The notes below the pieces were generated by a model that ran no database searches, was not told where the DNA came from, and saw nothing but the letters and a program-made list of their open reading frames with translations. The position numbers and the translations under genes were made by a program. From positions 1 through 64,000 of the forward strand of contig CAZLMG010000009.1 of assembly GCA_964560765.1 (NCBI GenBank): a DNA stretch of 64,000 nucleotides. Direction: 5' to 3'. Positions 33,435 to 43,153 of this stretch are shown in pieces. Positions within the stretch are counted from its first letter, which is position 1. Each line of letters opens with the position of its first letter. The stretch is from CAZLMG01 sp964560765. Its GTDB lineage: Bacteria; Bdellovibrionota_B; Oligoflexia; Oligoflexales; CAZLMG01.

Positions 33435-34970
33435 CTATCCAGGTTGGTAGTACAGAGGCGAATCGGGTCCGAGCGGAATCCCGAACGCAATCCAGATGAT
33501 GAAGCTGATCGTCCAAAAGATGCCGAAGGTGATCGAGTACGGCAGCATGATCGAAATGAGCGTTCCAATACCAGTCTTAGGCTCGTAGCGCCGGGCAAAG
33601 GCAATGATCAATGGAAAGTACGGCAGCAACGGGGTGATGATGTTCGTCACGGAGTCGCCGACACGATAAGCTGCTTGAACGAGCTCTGGAGAGTACCCCA
33701 TGAGCATCATCATAGGAATGAACACCGGCCCCATGACAGCCCACTTGGCAGATGCACTGCCAATGAACACGTTGATGAATGCAGCGACAATGATGAAGGC
33801 GATGACCAATGGTATGCCCGTAAAACCGACACTCTGCAAGGCGCCAGCACCGGTGATGGCGGTAATGACACCTAGATTCGACCAGGAGAAATAGGCCACG
33901 AACTGAGCGGAAATGAAGGCCAGGACAATGTAGCCACCCAAGCTTGCCATTGAGTCCGCAGTCAGTTTCGCGACATCGCGATCAGAGCGGATGGTCTTCA
34001 CAACAATGCCATAAGCCAATCCGACTAAAAAGAACGTCACCATAATGAGCGGGACTAGACTTTCGTAAAATGGCTTCAACCCGTGCTCAGGATCTCGCAG
34101 GATTGCATTCTCTGAAAAGCCCATGTACAAAATCGCCAAGCTACAGAGTGCAAAGACGGCTCCAGCTACCCACAGACCTTTGCGCTCTATCGGACGAATC
34201 TCTCCCAAGCTATGATCCAAGCCACCGAATGCTTCGTTGCTGGGATTCCACTTTCCAAGTCGCGGCTCAACAATTTTCGTGGTCACGACACTGCCCGCAA
34301 TCGTCAGAAAAAAAGTTGAGAAGATCATGAAGTAATAGTTGGCCGCTGAGTGCACCGTGTACGCAGGATCAACCGTATGAGCCGCGGTGGTCGATAGTCC
34401 AGCCAGCAATGGATCCAGCGAGGTCAGCAAGAGATTGGCGCTAAAGCCCGCCGAAACTCCAGCGAATGCCGCTGCAAGCCCTGCGAGTGGATGCCTACCA
34501 AATCCAGCGAACAAAACCGCCCCCAAAGGCGTCAGCACGACATAGCCTGCATCAGCCACCATGCTGCTCATAATGCCGGCAAAGACCAGAGTCGCGGGCA
34601 ATAGAAACTTTGGTACATAGGTCACCAGTTTCTTTAATGCCGTTGTCACCACGCCGCTGCGCTCAGCCAACCCGATGCCAATCATCGTCACCAACACCAT
34701 TCCCAAAGGGGGAAAGCTGGCAAAGTTTTTCACCATGTCGGTAAACATCCGGCGAATGTTCGCAGCACTAAGCAAGTTCTCGGCTGCAATGACCCGGCCA
34801 TCGGCCGGATGCGTCACGGAAACACCCAAAGCGCTTGCGATGGCCGAGATGACGATGACCATCAGGCAAAAGATCGCAAACAGCGTAAGCGGATCAGGTA
34901 ACCGGTTGCCCACGCGTTCCACGATATCGAGACATCGCTGCACCGCAGGTCGCTGAATTGACTTAGACAT
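33435..34970 (-). CDS. abgT: AbgT-family transporter (p-aminobenzoyl-glutamate transporter type)
   Basis: 511 aa from ATG 34970 (GGGA 9 nt upstream; ATG 34985 is an alternative). Polytopic inner-membrane protein with about 11-12 hydrophobic segments. The family pattern is visible: VERVGNRLPDPLTLF at the N-terminus, SGVVTTALKK, SSMVADAGYVVLTPLGA, AGVSAGFSANLLLTSLDPLLAG, and FINVFIGSASAKWAVMGPVFIPMMM..GYSPE near the end. Relatives import p-aminobenzoyl-glutamate or export antimetabolites such as sulfonamides. No abgAB hydrolase genes are adjacent, so either role is possible. It is convergent with the heme lipoprotein gene. Confidence 0.93.
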   Translation of the reverse strand: MSKSIQRPAVQRCLDIVERVGNRLPDPLTLFAIFCLMVIVISAIASALGVSVTHPADGRVIAAENLLSAANIRRMFTDMVKNFASFPPLGMVLVTMIGIGLAERSGVVTTALKKLVTYVPKFLLPATLVFAGIMSSMVADAGYVVLTPLGAVLFAGFGRHPLAGLAAAFAGVSAGFSANLLLTSLDPLLAGLSTTAAHTVDPAYTVHSAANYYFMIFSTFFLTIAGSVVTTKIVEPRLGKWNPSNEAFGGLDHSLGEIRPIERKGLWVAGAVFALCSLAILYMGFSENAILRDPEHGLKPFYESLVPLIMVTFFLVGLAYGIVVKTIRSDRDVAKLTADSMASLGGYIVLAFISAQFVAYFSWSNLGVITAITGAGALQSVGFTGIPLVIAFIIVAAFINVFIGSASAKWAVMGPVFIPMMMLMGYSPELVQAAYRVGDSVTNIITPLLPYFPLIIAFARRYEPKTGIGTLISIMLPYSITFGIFWTISFIIWIAFGIPLGPDSPLYYQPG

Positions 34971-35097
34971 TTCGGATATTCCCATAGTTGAAAGAGACTA
35001 GAACACGGCGCTTGGAGTGCGGCCGCACGCGGTAATATAGGAATAGGATTACGTAAAATTGGCTTTTTTGCAAGGTGTCAAAGCGACAGACAGGGAC

Positions 35098-35124
35098 TCA
35101 AGTTTTTCCGAATTCTGCCGATAT
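35098..35124 (+). promoter_or_regulatory. Sigma-28 (FliA)-like promoter
   Basis: TCAAG at 35098, 15-bp spacer counted from TCAA, GCCGATAT at 35117-35124. About 30 bp upstream of the CAP-domain gene start. Confidence 0.65.
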
Positions 35125-35153
35125 ATCGTCTAGATAACGCTCTAGAGGATTGA

Positions 35154-36881
35154 ATGGCCAACGCTCCCCAGCTGCATAGCCGCCGTGTGATGATCGTAGC
35201 AACGCTGCAGTTCACGATCGGCTGTCTGCCTGCAGACCGCAGCGATCTGAAGTCCCTCGATAACTTCACTGCAAGCAGCGTTAACCAACACCTGGTAAGC
35301 TGCATTGGCGATGGCCCATTGCATCGCCGCGTACCTAGCAACGCACCGTATGCACGGTTCCTGCGCGCCGTACCTCTTGTCGTCCAGCATGACTTCTTTG
35401 AAAGCTATCAAGGTCGCATCGAGGTAATCGACGACATGGCCACAGGCTGCCAGGTTCCCGACGCGACGCAAGGCGAGCTCGGTTATCTGAAGAATACCCG
35501 GTACAGTGGCTGCTATCGAATCTTGCCGCCAAGTGACCCGCACGGCAAAAGTCAATTTGTCATGTTCGTCGAGCGCAGCAGCATGGACAAGAGCCTCGTG
35601 CGCCTGTTTGGTTTGTTTGCCAGCGAGCTCGTGGCGAATCGCGTCTTGCCGCAAGAACCGGCGCAGCCAGCACAGCTGCAAACTCTCGACGCTACCGATA
35701 TGATCTGGGATGTCGCGGGTGTCGCCATGGCGTTCATCAACGACATAACCAATAATACACCTGGCGTCCGAGCCCAAAGGGTCCAAGCCTTGGCGGAGAA
35801 CTTTCCCATGTCCGGCGAACTACTCAACCTCGTTCGCAATTGGCAAGTCGGTGAGCCTGCAAGTATGCGAGCGTTTAGCGAATACAGGGGCTCCGATAAG
35901 AGTTTCTTTCTGCAGCGCGTTTTTGCCGAGGCCTTTGATAGCTGGTACTGCAACCAGGAGGCGACTCGCCATGCGCAGATGCGCCCTCACTTTGGTGAAA
36001 CTTACCGCGCATTCGCCGGAATCGCTCGCGATTTAGATTTAGCCAGCGCCTCCACCCTCGTGCAGGCGTACGGGTCTGAGCCGGCTCGCCCCATCAACAA
36101 CAGCTCATACGTAACTCCGCCCACCATTGTCGATGGTCAGCGAGGCTTATCAACGCGAGATGCGGGCGGCTACTACTCGCAAAACCTAAATGCGCTCATG
36201 GATCGTCAGAATGCTGGTATGGACCGGGGTCAGCAAGCGATTCACACGGCCGCTTCCCGAAGCGGACAAGGTCCGACGTACCTGCAAGGTGGCGGTCTCG
36301 GACAAATGCTACAGATTCTCATGACTCTGGGTCGCATGCTTTTTTCCGGCGGTTCCATCGGCAGCATTGGCAACGTTGGCAATATAGGCTCCAACTTACC
36401 ACCAACCTCGACGTTTCCGACAACAACCACGCCGCCAACCGTGAATAATCCGCTGCCAACAACGACATTTCCAAGTACGACCACAATCCCATCTAGCACG
36501 AGCCCTGGAACCACGACTCCAGGTTCCTCCAGCACGAGTGGATTTTCGCAAGAGGTGTTGCGCATGACCAACGGTTACCGAGGCGAAGTAGGTGCTAGCC
36601 AGCTCCAGAGTGACCCAGCCCTAGACGAAGAGTGTCGCAAGCAAGTAGAGGCCCAAGCACAACAATGTCCGACAGTCTCCTCATTCGGTCAAAATTGCCA
36701 CTGCCTCGTGGACAACTGTAATAACCATGCGGAGAATATCGGCATTGGCTACGGCACGGCTCAGGCAGCGGCCGAAGGCTGGCGCAATTCCTCCGGCCAC
36801 TATGCGAATATGATCAAGAGTTCGCACCGGTTTCATGGCGCCGCCGAATACAAGACCCATACTTGCCAGCGCTTTCGCTAA
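35154..36881 (+). CDS. Lipoprotein with C-terminal CAP/SCP (PR-1-like) domain
   Basis: 575 aa; ATG with GAGGA 4-5 nt upstream. Lipobox FTIGC near residue 24. Residues about 60-330 form a Cys-containing domain I do not recognise. A Gly/Ser/Ile region and a Thr/Pro-rich linker (about 400-460) precede the CAP domain: FSQEVLRMTNGYRGEVG..L..DPAL, HAENIG.GY, AEGWRNSSGHYANMI. The conserved CAP tetrad residues (His, Glu, Glu, His positions) appear in HAENI and SGHY. Bacterial CAP proteins are secreted with adhesion or unknown roles. A FliA-like promoter precedes it. Confidence 0.85.
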   Translation: MANAPQLHSRRVMIVATLQFTIGCLPADRSDLKSLDNFTASSVNQHLVSCIGDGPLHRRVPSNAPYARFLRAVPLVVQHDFFESYQGRIEVIDDMATGCQVPDATQGELGYLKNTRYSGCYRILPPSDPHGKSQFVMFVERSSMDKSLVRLFGLFASELVANRVLPQEPAQPAQLQTLDATDMIWDVAGVAMAFINDITNNTPGVRAQRVQALAENFPMSGELLNLVRNWQVGEPASMRAFSEYRGSDKSFFLQRVFAEAFDSWYCNQEATRHAQMRPHFGETYRAFAGIARDLDLASASTLVQAYGSEPARPINNSSYVTPPTIVDGQRGLSTRDAGGYYSQNLNALMDRQNAGMDRGQQAIHTAASRSGQGPTYLQGGGLGQMLQILMTLGRMLFSGGSIGSIGNVGNIGSNLPPTSTFPTTTTPPTVNNPLPTTTFPSTTTIPSSTSPGTTTPGSSSTSGFSQEVLRMTNGYRGEVGASQLQSDPALDEECRKQVEAQAQQCPTVSSFGQNCHCLVDNCNNHAENIGIGYGTAQAAAEGWRNSSGHYANMIKSSHRFHGAAEYKTHTCQRFR

Positions 36882-37009
36882 AGTAGCAAAGGAACGGCGG
36901 TTTTCTGCGATGCGCCCATGGAAAATTGAGAGGCCACCAAGGCATGAGATAAAAGCTGCAAAAACACCCCGCATAACCATTTGTAACAAAAGGAATAAAA
37001 CGCACAGAC

Positions 37010-37036
37010 TCAAGTCAATCCCCAACGTGACGATAG
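37010..37036 (+). promoter_or_regulatory. Sigma-28 (FliA)-like promoter
   Basis: TCAAG at 37010, 15-bp spacer counted from TCAA, GACGATAG at 37029-37036 (one mismatch to GCCGATA). Lies just upstream of the ribosome-binding site of the lipoprotein at 37060. Confidence 0.5.
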
Positions 37037-37059
37037 CTGACTTAACGGAGAGTTTGTGT

Positions 37060-38214
37060 ATGAACTACAAAATTCACATTCTGATTTCCTGGCTCTCGAT
37101 GGGAGTCATGCTTCATTGCAGCAGTGATCCCGGCATCACTGGTGGTGCGCCACTAACGAATCTGATTTTTTCTAATCTCTCCGGCCGAGACGTCGGTACG
37201 CTTGCGGAAAGTGTCGACGAGCATTCTTTCGACAACGGCAACGCGCTAGTGTATATGCCGGGGACATCGGCCACCCAGACCAATTTGTCGCTTGATACGA
37301 CGACGACTAGCTTAACCGGCGATTCATTATCAGGACCGGAGACGGCAGCGGCTGCCTACACCGTGCACCTTGCGCATCGCGATAAATTGATCAACTTCAC
37401 CTTGCCGGTGATGCTTAGAACCCCTGACTCAATCAGTGAGGGGGAGTTCGTCGTTGTGATCACGGCTGGGCACAGCGCGGGAAGCAACCAAGCATTAGCT
37501 GGCGCGACTGTAATGAAATCAGGACCTAACATCAACGAATCAACTTTTCTTCGCGTGATTGAAATAAATGGCGTCTCGTACATAGCGTTTACGTTGGCCT
37601 TTATTACCGCGGATACAGCCGAAGAGTTTACGATCGGTATCTATGGGGCTAGCGTTGCCGCGTTATTGACGGAGTCGAAGGTATTCAGGGAGTTCGACAG
37701 GGGAACATTAGGTGACGAAGTTCCGTTGATTGCGGCTGACCAGGTTAGTTGGAATGCGAAGGCAAAGTCGAGCGATTCCCCGACATCGAAACCTGGCGTC
37801 TTTTTTGCGAGCTTCTTCTTGACCGAGGAGGAGGCCCATTTCGATCGCTGCGGGTTCACGCGTGCCTGGCAAGGGATCCTCAACAATTTGAACTACACCT
37901 TTCCGTTTACCCGGGAAGCCGGGCAAAGCATCTTTGTACGGGTCTGCGAAGTCTACCACATGGCGTTCATTGCGCGGCCACCCCTTGCTGGTCTGGAGTC
38001 ACTTCTGGACGACGCCCAGACAGTACTGGCATTGACACAAAGCACAGAGAAAACCTATGAGAACTATGCACCCGGCGCGACCAGAAGCTTACGCGCTGAC
38101 GAAACCAACTGCTTGAACAATCTGCGGTTGCAGGACGACGGTGACGATGACAGTAATCTGTTGCGACTCGCCCCGACAGGTGAGCCCGAGGCCGAAAATC
38201 CCGAGCCATGTTAG
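37060..38214 (+). CDS. Lipoprotein of unknown function
   Basis: 384 aa from ATG 37060 (GGAG 9 nt upstream). Signal with lipobox VMLHC. The mature part is beta-rich with Thr/Ser-rich strands (SLDTTTTSLTGDSL, EFVVVITAGHSAGSN, FLRVIEINGVSYIAFTLAF), then an alpha-rich C-terminal region ending acidic. Three to four Cys lie in the C-terminal third (DRCGFTRAW, VRVCEVYH, ETNCLNN). No family recognised. It has its own FliA-like promoter. Confidence 0.75.
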   Translation: MNYKIHILISWLSMGVMLHCSSDPGITGGAPLTNLIFSNLSGRDVGTLAESVDEHSFDNGNALVYMPGTSATQTNLSLDTTTTSLTGDSLSGPETAAAAYTVHLAHRDKLINFTLPVMLRTPDSISEGEFVVVITAGHSAGSNQALAGATVMKSGPNINESTFLRVIEINGVSYIAFTLAFITADTAEEFTIGIYGASVAALLTESKVFREFDRGTLGDEVPLIAADQVSWNAKAKSSDSPTSKPGVFFASFFLTEEEAHFDRCGFTRAWQGILNNLNYTFPFTREAGQSIFVRVCEVYHMAFIARPPLAGLESLLDDAQTVLALTQSTEKTYENYAPGATRSLRADETNCLNNLRLQDDGDDDSNLLRLAPTGEPEAENPEPC

Positions 38215-38256
38215 TCGTTCTTGCATTGATGGCCCCCGTGCGGCATCCTCTATGAA

Positions 38257-39696
38257 GTGAAACCTCTTTCTAAGACAGTCATGGGCAAGAGCGTCCAAAG
38301 CGGGCCACGGGGCGTGGTATCGGTTTGGGGCATTATTGTTCTGTCGCTTGTCGTTCAGTTAGCACTCGCAAAACTCTTTCCCAATATTCTGTGGCCCGAT
38401 GAGATCTTCCAGACGGTCGAACAGGCCCATCGAATCGTCTTCGGCTACGGTGTTGTTCCTTGGGAGTTTCAGCCGGATTTTGGCATTCGCAATTGGGTCT
38501 TTCCTGGACTTTTGACGGTGCCAATGTGGGCGAGCAAAATGATCCATGCCGATGGAACTAGCTACATCCTGTTTGTCCAAATCATCATGGCCATGATCTC
38601 GCTCAGCCCCAACATCGTTCTTGTCCGGATCCTGCGCCATGAATCCACGGACTGGAGGATCGTCGCCTGCGGACTACTATTTTTTAATTTCTGGTTTGAG
38701 CTGCTGTATTTTGGGCCCAAGCCTCTCATTGATACGGTGGGCACCGCCGCATTGCTGCTAGGTCTTGGGTACGCGCATCTGTCCATAGACGAGGATCGGC
38801 AGCGAGATGCCGTCTGGGCCATTGCCTTCCTGACACTAGCAAGTTCTTTGCGCGTTCAACTCGCTCCTGCTGCCGCTCCCCTTGGATTGTTCCTCATCCT
38901 GATGGCGGGATCATGGCAACGGCAGCGAATGCTGCTCATCACCGCAACCGCCATCATCGCCGTCTTCGGTGCGGTTGATTGGCTGACCTGGGGTGTGCCA
39001 TTCCAATCCTGGGTGCAATATGTGCATCTCAATCTGGTCGCCGGTGTTGCCGACCGGTTTGGCACAGCGCCCTGGTATAGCTATCTTCGCTACTACTGGG
39101 ATTCGTGGGGTGCGGCCCTCGTGCTATTTTTGCCGATCATCTGGTTGGACTTCCGAAGAAATCTTGTTTTTATGATTCCAGCACTGTTAGCATTCTTAAC
39201 CATGTCCCTGATTGGCCACAAAGAGATTCGGTTCATTTACCCCGTGTCGATGATCTTGCTGATGATGGCCGCCATCAATTTTGTGCGCTACGCCAAACGA
39301 CTAAATATTCCCAAGAAATGGCTAGTGATCTATGCCTGCTCCTTTGTGCTATTCAGCACTATTCATGGTCAAAGATTGCCGTTTTGGAAAAATAAGTCGG
39401 ATTATATTCGGGTATACGAGGCTCTGCGTGAATTTCCGGATTTATGCGGATTGGTGCATCATGACAATGTCGTCGTTCATTATCCGGGATATTATTACCT
39501 GCACCGCCAAGTGCCCATTGTTAGCCTGACTCCCGAGCGGTATGCGCCGGGACGAGACGCCTTACTCGGCCACGTGGAACAAGGAAACTATCACATGTCC
39601 AATCGCGATTTAACGTCTGAAAGAGGTTTTGCGCGAGTTACCTGTTCTGGGGACATGTGCTTGTACAAATCTAATAGTAAGTGCCATGAATCTTGA
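38257..39696 (+). CDS. GT22-type polytopic mannosyltransferase-like glycosyltransferase
   Basis: 479 aa with about ten membrane segments. The N-terminal loop WPDEIFQTVEQAHRIVFGYGVVPWEF followed by IRNWVFPGLL is the acidic first loop of GT22 enzymes (ALG9/PIG-B relatives), where Asp-Glu is catalytic. The later HKEIRFIYPV is the second GT22 signature. Such enzymes use polyprenyl-phosphate sugars at the membrane. GTG 38257 is the listed start; ATG 38281 is possible; neither has a good ribosome-binding site. Its 3' end overlaps the next glycosyltransferase gene by 11 bp, so the two likely build one glycan or glycolipid. Confidence 0.82.
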   Translation: MKPLSKTVMGKSVQSGPRGVVSVWGIIVLSLVVQLALAKLFPNILWPDEIFQTVEQAHRIVFGYGVVPWEFQPDFGIRNWVFPGLLTVPMWASKMIHADGTSYILFVQIIMAMISLSPNIVLVRILRHESTDWRIVACGLLFFNFWFELLYFGPKPLIDTVGTAALLLGLGYAHLSIDEDRQRDAVWAIAFLTLASSLRVQLAPAAAPLGLFLILMAGSWQRQRMLLITATAIIAVFGAVDWLTWGVPFQSWVQYVHLNLVAGVADRFGTAPWYSYLRYYWDSWGAALVLFLPIIWLDFRRNLVFMIPALLAFLTMSLIGHKEIRFIYPVSMILLMMAAINFVRYAKRLNIPKKWLVIYACSFVLFSTIHGQRLPFWKNKSDYIRVYEALREFPDLCGLVHHDNVVVHYPGYYYLHRQVPIVSLTPERYAPGRDALLGHVEQGNYHMSNRDLTSERGFARVTCSGDMCLYKSNSKCHES

Positions 39697-40954
39697 TAAG
39701 CGCTGCCTGCTTCGATGGGCTATTGCATTTGTGATCATCATTGCTAGCTTCGTTTTGCGATGGCAGTTTCCCGTCAATATTGGCGCCAATGATGGCTCGC
39801 GCTGGAACACTGTCTGGTCGCTGAGCCATCGCGGCACCTATGAAGTTTCTGGAGCACCATTCGAGACAGTAGATGTTCTGGAGGTGCGGAGGGATGGCGC
39901 AAATGCGACATACTCATCAAAGCCACCCTTTTTCTCGACCTGGGTAGCGTATGTCTATCGCCTCCTGCGATTAGTTTGGCCACTCGACATCGCAAGATCT
40001 GCGCAAGATACCTTGTGGGTCTTACTTTGGGTCAATGGCCTGCCATTTCTGTGGTTTCTTCAGCACTTTTTTGCGCATGTGGAGCGCTCGTCTACTTCTC
40101 GCTGGACGCGGAATTTTCTGCTGGTAACGGCATCCAGCGCAACGTTCCTCTCAGGGTATCTTTGGACATTGAATAACCATCTTATGGCGGCCATTTTGGT
40201 CTATGCGTCCTTTATGCTGTGGAGTCAGCATATCCAAAGTCGCAGCCCTGCGTCGTTGGCCTGGAGCGGATTCTTTGCTGCCATCGCTGTGTTTCATGAA
40301 GTTTCCGCATTGATTTTTCCATTGGTTATTCTACTGCACTTCGCAGCCATGCGGCGTGCCGCAGAGTGCAAAGCATTTGCGCTTCAATTTATTCCACTGG
40401 TTGGACTGTTGATGGCGCTGGAATGGCGAGTTATGGGGTACGTCTATCCAAGGCTTTTGGAGCATGTCCTGCCCATCGGTGACACTTCACGAGTCATGTC
40501 TTCATATTTTCTCAAGCCAATTGGCATCGATGCCGCAAGAGATCCGTGGTGGTTAAATCTCGGAAACATGACGTTTGGGCATCACGGATTTTTCAGCATG
40601 ACTCCCGTCTTCTTGCTAGCGGTGCCGCATATAGTCCGTGTCTTGAAGTCGCGGCATAGTGATGTGCGCGATAGGCAAGAGCATTTGATAATTCTGTTAA
40701 CAAGTGCGTTACTCACCGCGTTGTTAACCTGGAAAACCAACAATTATGGAGGCGTCGCCCACGGAATGCGCTGGATGTTTTGGCTGATCCCATTATGGCT
40801 GATTCTACTTGCACCAGCCGTGGAGAAGTTTGTGCAGCCACGTCGATGGGCTCGGTCCGTCGCTTTGATTTTCTTGCTGGTTTCTTTCGTAAATGTTGCA
40901 CTTTGCTTTCCCAATCCTTGGACCCATTCTATCTACTACCGAGATACGCAATGA
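39686..40954 (+). CDS. Polytopic glycosyltransferase-like membrane protein
   Basis: 422 aa from ATG 39686, overlapping the GT22 gene. About ten hydrophobic segments. The first extracytoplasmic loop holds GANDGSRWNTVWSLSHRGTY and YSSKPPFFSTWVAYVYRLL, as in GT39/GT83-like (PMT/ArnT) enzymes, where an acidic residue in this loop is catalytic. Near the C-terminus NYGGVAHGMRWMFWLIPLW is also typical of these lipid-linked-sugar transferases. Substrate unknown. The tight overlap with the GT22 gene suggests a shared pathway. Confidence 0.7.
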   Translation: MNLDKRCLLRWAIAFVIIIASFVLRWQFPVNIGANDGSRWNTVWSLSHRGTYEVSGAPFETVDVLEVRRDGANATYSSKPPFFSTWVAYVYRLLRLVWPLDIARSAQDTLWVLLWVNGLPFLWFLQHFFAHVERSSTSRWTRNFLLVTASSATFLSGYLWTLNNHLMAAILVYASFMLWSQHIQSRSPASLAWSGFFAAIAVFHEVSALIFPLVILLHFAAMRRAAECKAFALQFIPLVGLLMALEWRVMGYVYPRLLEHVLPIGDTSRVMSSYFLKPIGIDAARDPWWLNLGNMTFGHHGFFSMTPVFLLAVPHIVRVLKSRHSDVRDRQEHLIILLTSALLTALLTWKTNNYGGVAHGMRWMFWLIPLWLILLAPAVEKFVQPRRWARSVALIFLLVSFVNVALCFPNPWTHSIYYRDTQ

Positions 40955-41143
40955 CTCACAGTCGCTAGTCAAATTTTCCGCAGACAAAGCGCGTGTTCCC
41001 ACTTTTCGCAGATATCGGGATCACGGGCGACCCCAGCCTGGACGATTCTCCCTGTGGCCGAAGGTGCGCCAATGTGGTATCCCACTGCGCGTCAGGCGAA
41101 AATGCCGTGCAAGTTCGCCGAAAAAACATGGGGAGTCGACATC

Positions 41144-42436
41144 GTGATTCGTATCGTTTCCATTCGCGCGGCAATTTTCGCCGCGCTATTCATCCTGACA
41201 GGAAATTGCAGCCAGGATCGAGAGTCAAACTTCAGCAACACCTTTGGCCCCGATAACCGTGTGGATCTGACAAGTCTGGTGTCACCCATGACCGCAATCG
41301 GCCGGATCGACAGCGGCTGCACCGGGACATTGATTGGTCGACGCTTGGTGCTGACAGCAGCGCATTGCATTTTCGATTCTGCCCAGCAAGCGGTGCGTCC
41401 GGAAGTAAAACTCTTTCAGGGTGCCTACGCAAACGGCGTTGCTGCAGCCAACGCCTGGATTGAGTACGCGTGGCTTGGCACAAAGCAGCCCGAAGAAGAC
41501 CGTGGGCGTGATTGGGCGATCTTGCTTCTCGATGCCGCCATTGGTGAACAACTTGGTCAGATCGCGATCGAGACCGCTGACTTCGCGGCACAGCTTCCTT
41601 ACACCATCAATCTGGCGGGATATTCGTCCGATCGTCAGCAAGGCGAATCGGTTTCCATGCACGAGGGCTGCTACATTCACGCGATCGATGGCGATCGACT
41701 ATTGCACGACTGCGATGCGGCAACAGGCGCGTCCGGTGGCCCCTTGTTCATCACACGCCAAGACCGAGTTTTTATTCAGGGCATGACGGTCAGCGAGTAT
41801 CGCAAGGGCGCTCCGCAGTCGGTGCAGCGCGAGGCTTTCACTCGAGAATATGCTAACGTTGGCATCGGCGCCCAATCTTTTAGCGATGTGGCGCTGCGTC
41901 TTCTCATGACCGTCGATCAAGGGATGGTCGCTCCAGATTTCACGGATGTGACCTTAGTCAAGAATCCCAACCAGCGCCAAAACGTTATTGAAAAGCAGCC
42001 GGAAAATCGCCAACCCGAGACCATAACCCGCTACTGCGTGAAGTCGGCATTCGAGCTGATGCAACGCAGTGCAACGATCATCAACGCAGCTTATCATCTG
42101 AACGCCGTATCGGGAGATCTCTTTAAGGCCATCAATACCCTAAGCGATCGCGATGCCCTCATGGTGGCCGGCGAGATTTCTAACGCCAGCAGCGCCATCA
42201 TCAAACACATGCACACGCTGCGGCAGTCAGAGCTGCAGACTTTCGACTCCCAGCCACTGGCCCATGTACTCGCTCAAACGCGCGAGCTCATTCTGAATTT
42301 AATCACGCGCCTGCCAACTTGGGTCTATTATCCAGCATACCGAGATATCGAAGTCATGCTCAGATGGGCTGAGCATGATTATATGCAGATCCACCAAGAG
42401 GTGTTCTGCGCAAATAACAATAGAAGCAGGGGTTGA
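41144..42436 (+). CDS. Exported trypsin-like (S1) serine protease
   Basis: 430 aa from GTG 41144, with GGGGAG 8 nt upstream; the open frame extends to 41054 without a ribosome-binding site. The signal segment ends near LTGNC, which is not a canonical lipobox because of Asn at -1. The catalytic triad is clear: His in LTAAHC, Asp in RDWAILLLD, Ser in GASGGPLF. A 150-residue alpha-helical C-terminal region (after about 270) is not part of S1 and is unknown. The 3' end abuts the Tyr-rich exported protein gene, which starts 2 bp after the stop. The four genes from here to 44948 look like an operon. Confidence 0.87.
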   Translation: MIRIVSIRAAIFAALFILTGNCSQDRESNFSNTFGPDNRVDLTSLVSPMTAIGRIDSGCTGTLIGRRLVLTAAHCIFDSAQQAVRPEVKLFQGAYANGVAAANAWIEYAWLGTKQPEEDRGRDWAILLLDAAIGEQLGQIAIETADFAAQLPYTINLAGYSSDRQQGESVSMHEGCYIHAIDGDRLLHDCDAATGASGGPLFITRQDRVFIQGMTVSEYRKGAPQSVQREAFTREYANVGIGAQSFSDVALRLLMTVDQGMVAPDFTDVTLVKNPNQRQNVIEKQPENRQPETITRYCVKSAFELMQRSATIINAAYHLNAVSGDLFKAINTLSDRDALMVAGEISNASSAIIKHMHTLRQSELQTFDSQPLAHVLAQTRELILNLITRLPTWVYYPAYRDIEVMLRWAEHDYMQIHQEVFCANNNRSRG

Positions 42437-42438
42437 TC

Positions 42439-42939
42439 ATGAAATCGATGTTGTACGGAGTTTCAAAAGGGTTTGTGCTTCTCGCATTTGTGAGCTTGAC
42501 GCTCAGCGGCAACGCCCATGCGGATGGCGACGAAAACGCCATCGTCGCTGGTGGCTTTGCGAAATTGGTCAGTGCAGCCAAGGGCGTCGTCATGCGCGTC
42601 GAGATCAATGCAAAGGGCGAAGAAAATCGCGACAGCGCCACGCTGCGATTGCACATGCAAGACACTGCCGTAGCGCACGCAGCTGATGCTCAGCGAGCCT
42701 TCGCCAGCGGCGTCGATGCTGGCAAACAGCCACAGATTACGCCTGCCGACGTCGAGCGTGACAGCAATACTCACGGCTGGTGGCGATATCATCATCGCGG
42801 CTGGGCAGCACCGTATTACTATGCGACCTACACACCAGTTTATTACAGCTATGGTTACTCTTATACGTTCTACAACCCAACCTACTATACGGTTTGGACT
42901 TATCCGGTTAGCTACCGTTATTACTACTGGTATTGGTAA
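42439..42939 (+). CDS. Exported protein with tyrosine/tryptophan-rich tail
   Basis: 166 aa from ATG 42439 (AGGGG 6 nt upstream). The signal peptide ends AHA before DGDENAIVAGG. The last 55 residues are dominated by Tyr, Trp and Pro (GWAAPYYYATY, YYSYGYSYTFYNPTYYTV, ending YYYWYW). This composition suits an outer-membrane-inserting, adhesive or cross-linkable surface segment. The terminal aromatic residues also resemble an outer-membrane protein C-terminus. No family recognised. It is directly behind the serine protease gene. Confidence 0.75.
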   Translation: MKSMLYGVSKGFVLLAFVSLTLSGNAHADGDENAIVAGGFAKLVSAAKGVVMRVEINAKGEENRDSATLRLHMQDTAVAHAADAQRAFASGVDAGKQPQITPADVERDSNTHGWWRYHHRGWAAPYYYATYTPVYYSYGYSYTFYNPTYYTVWTYPVSYRYYYWYW

Positions 42940-43153
42940 CTTCTGCGCATCCTTTGTTAGACGTAGTGTAAGCTCTCGGTGGTTGATCTCGCCGGGAGCC
43001 TTGCCAACAGCACCGAGCACGCCCGAAGACTTCCCGCAAACTGCGGCAAATCCTACATTCCGTCCTGGTGATTCGACACATTGACAGCCCCGCCAATTGG
43101 ACGTAGCACTTCCGGCAGTGTCTGATTTTACGAATGAAATAAGGAGAGGCGAC
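42940..43153. other. Intergenic region, 214 bp
   Basis: No convincing gene, terminator or promoter. A short open frame ending in a Pro-rich stretch lacks a ribosome-binding site. Confidence 0.4.
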
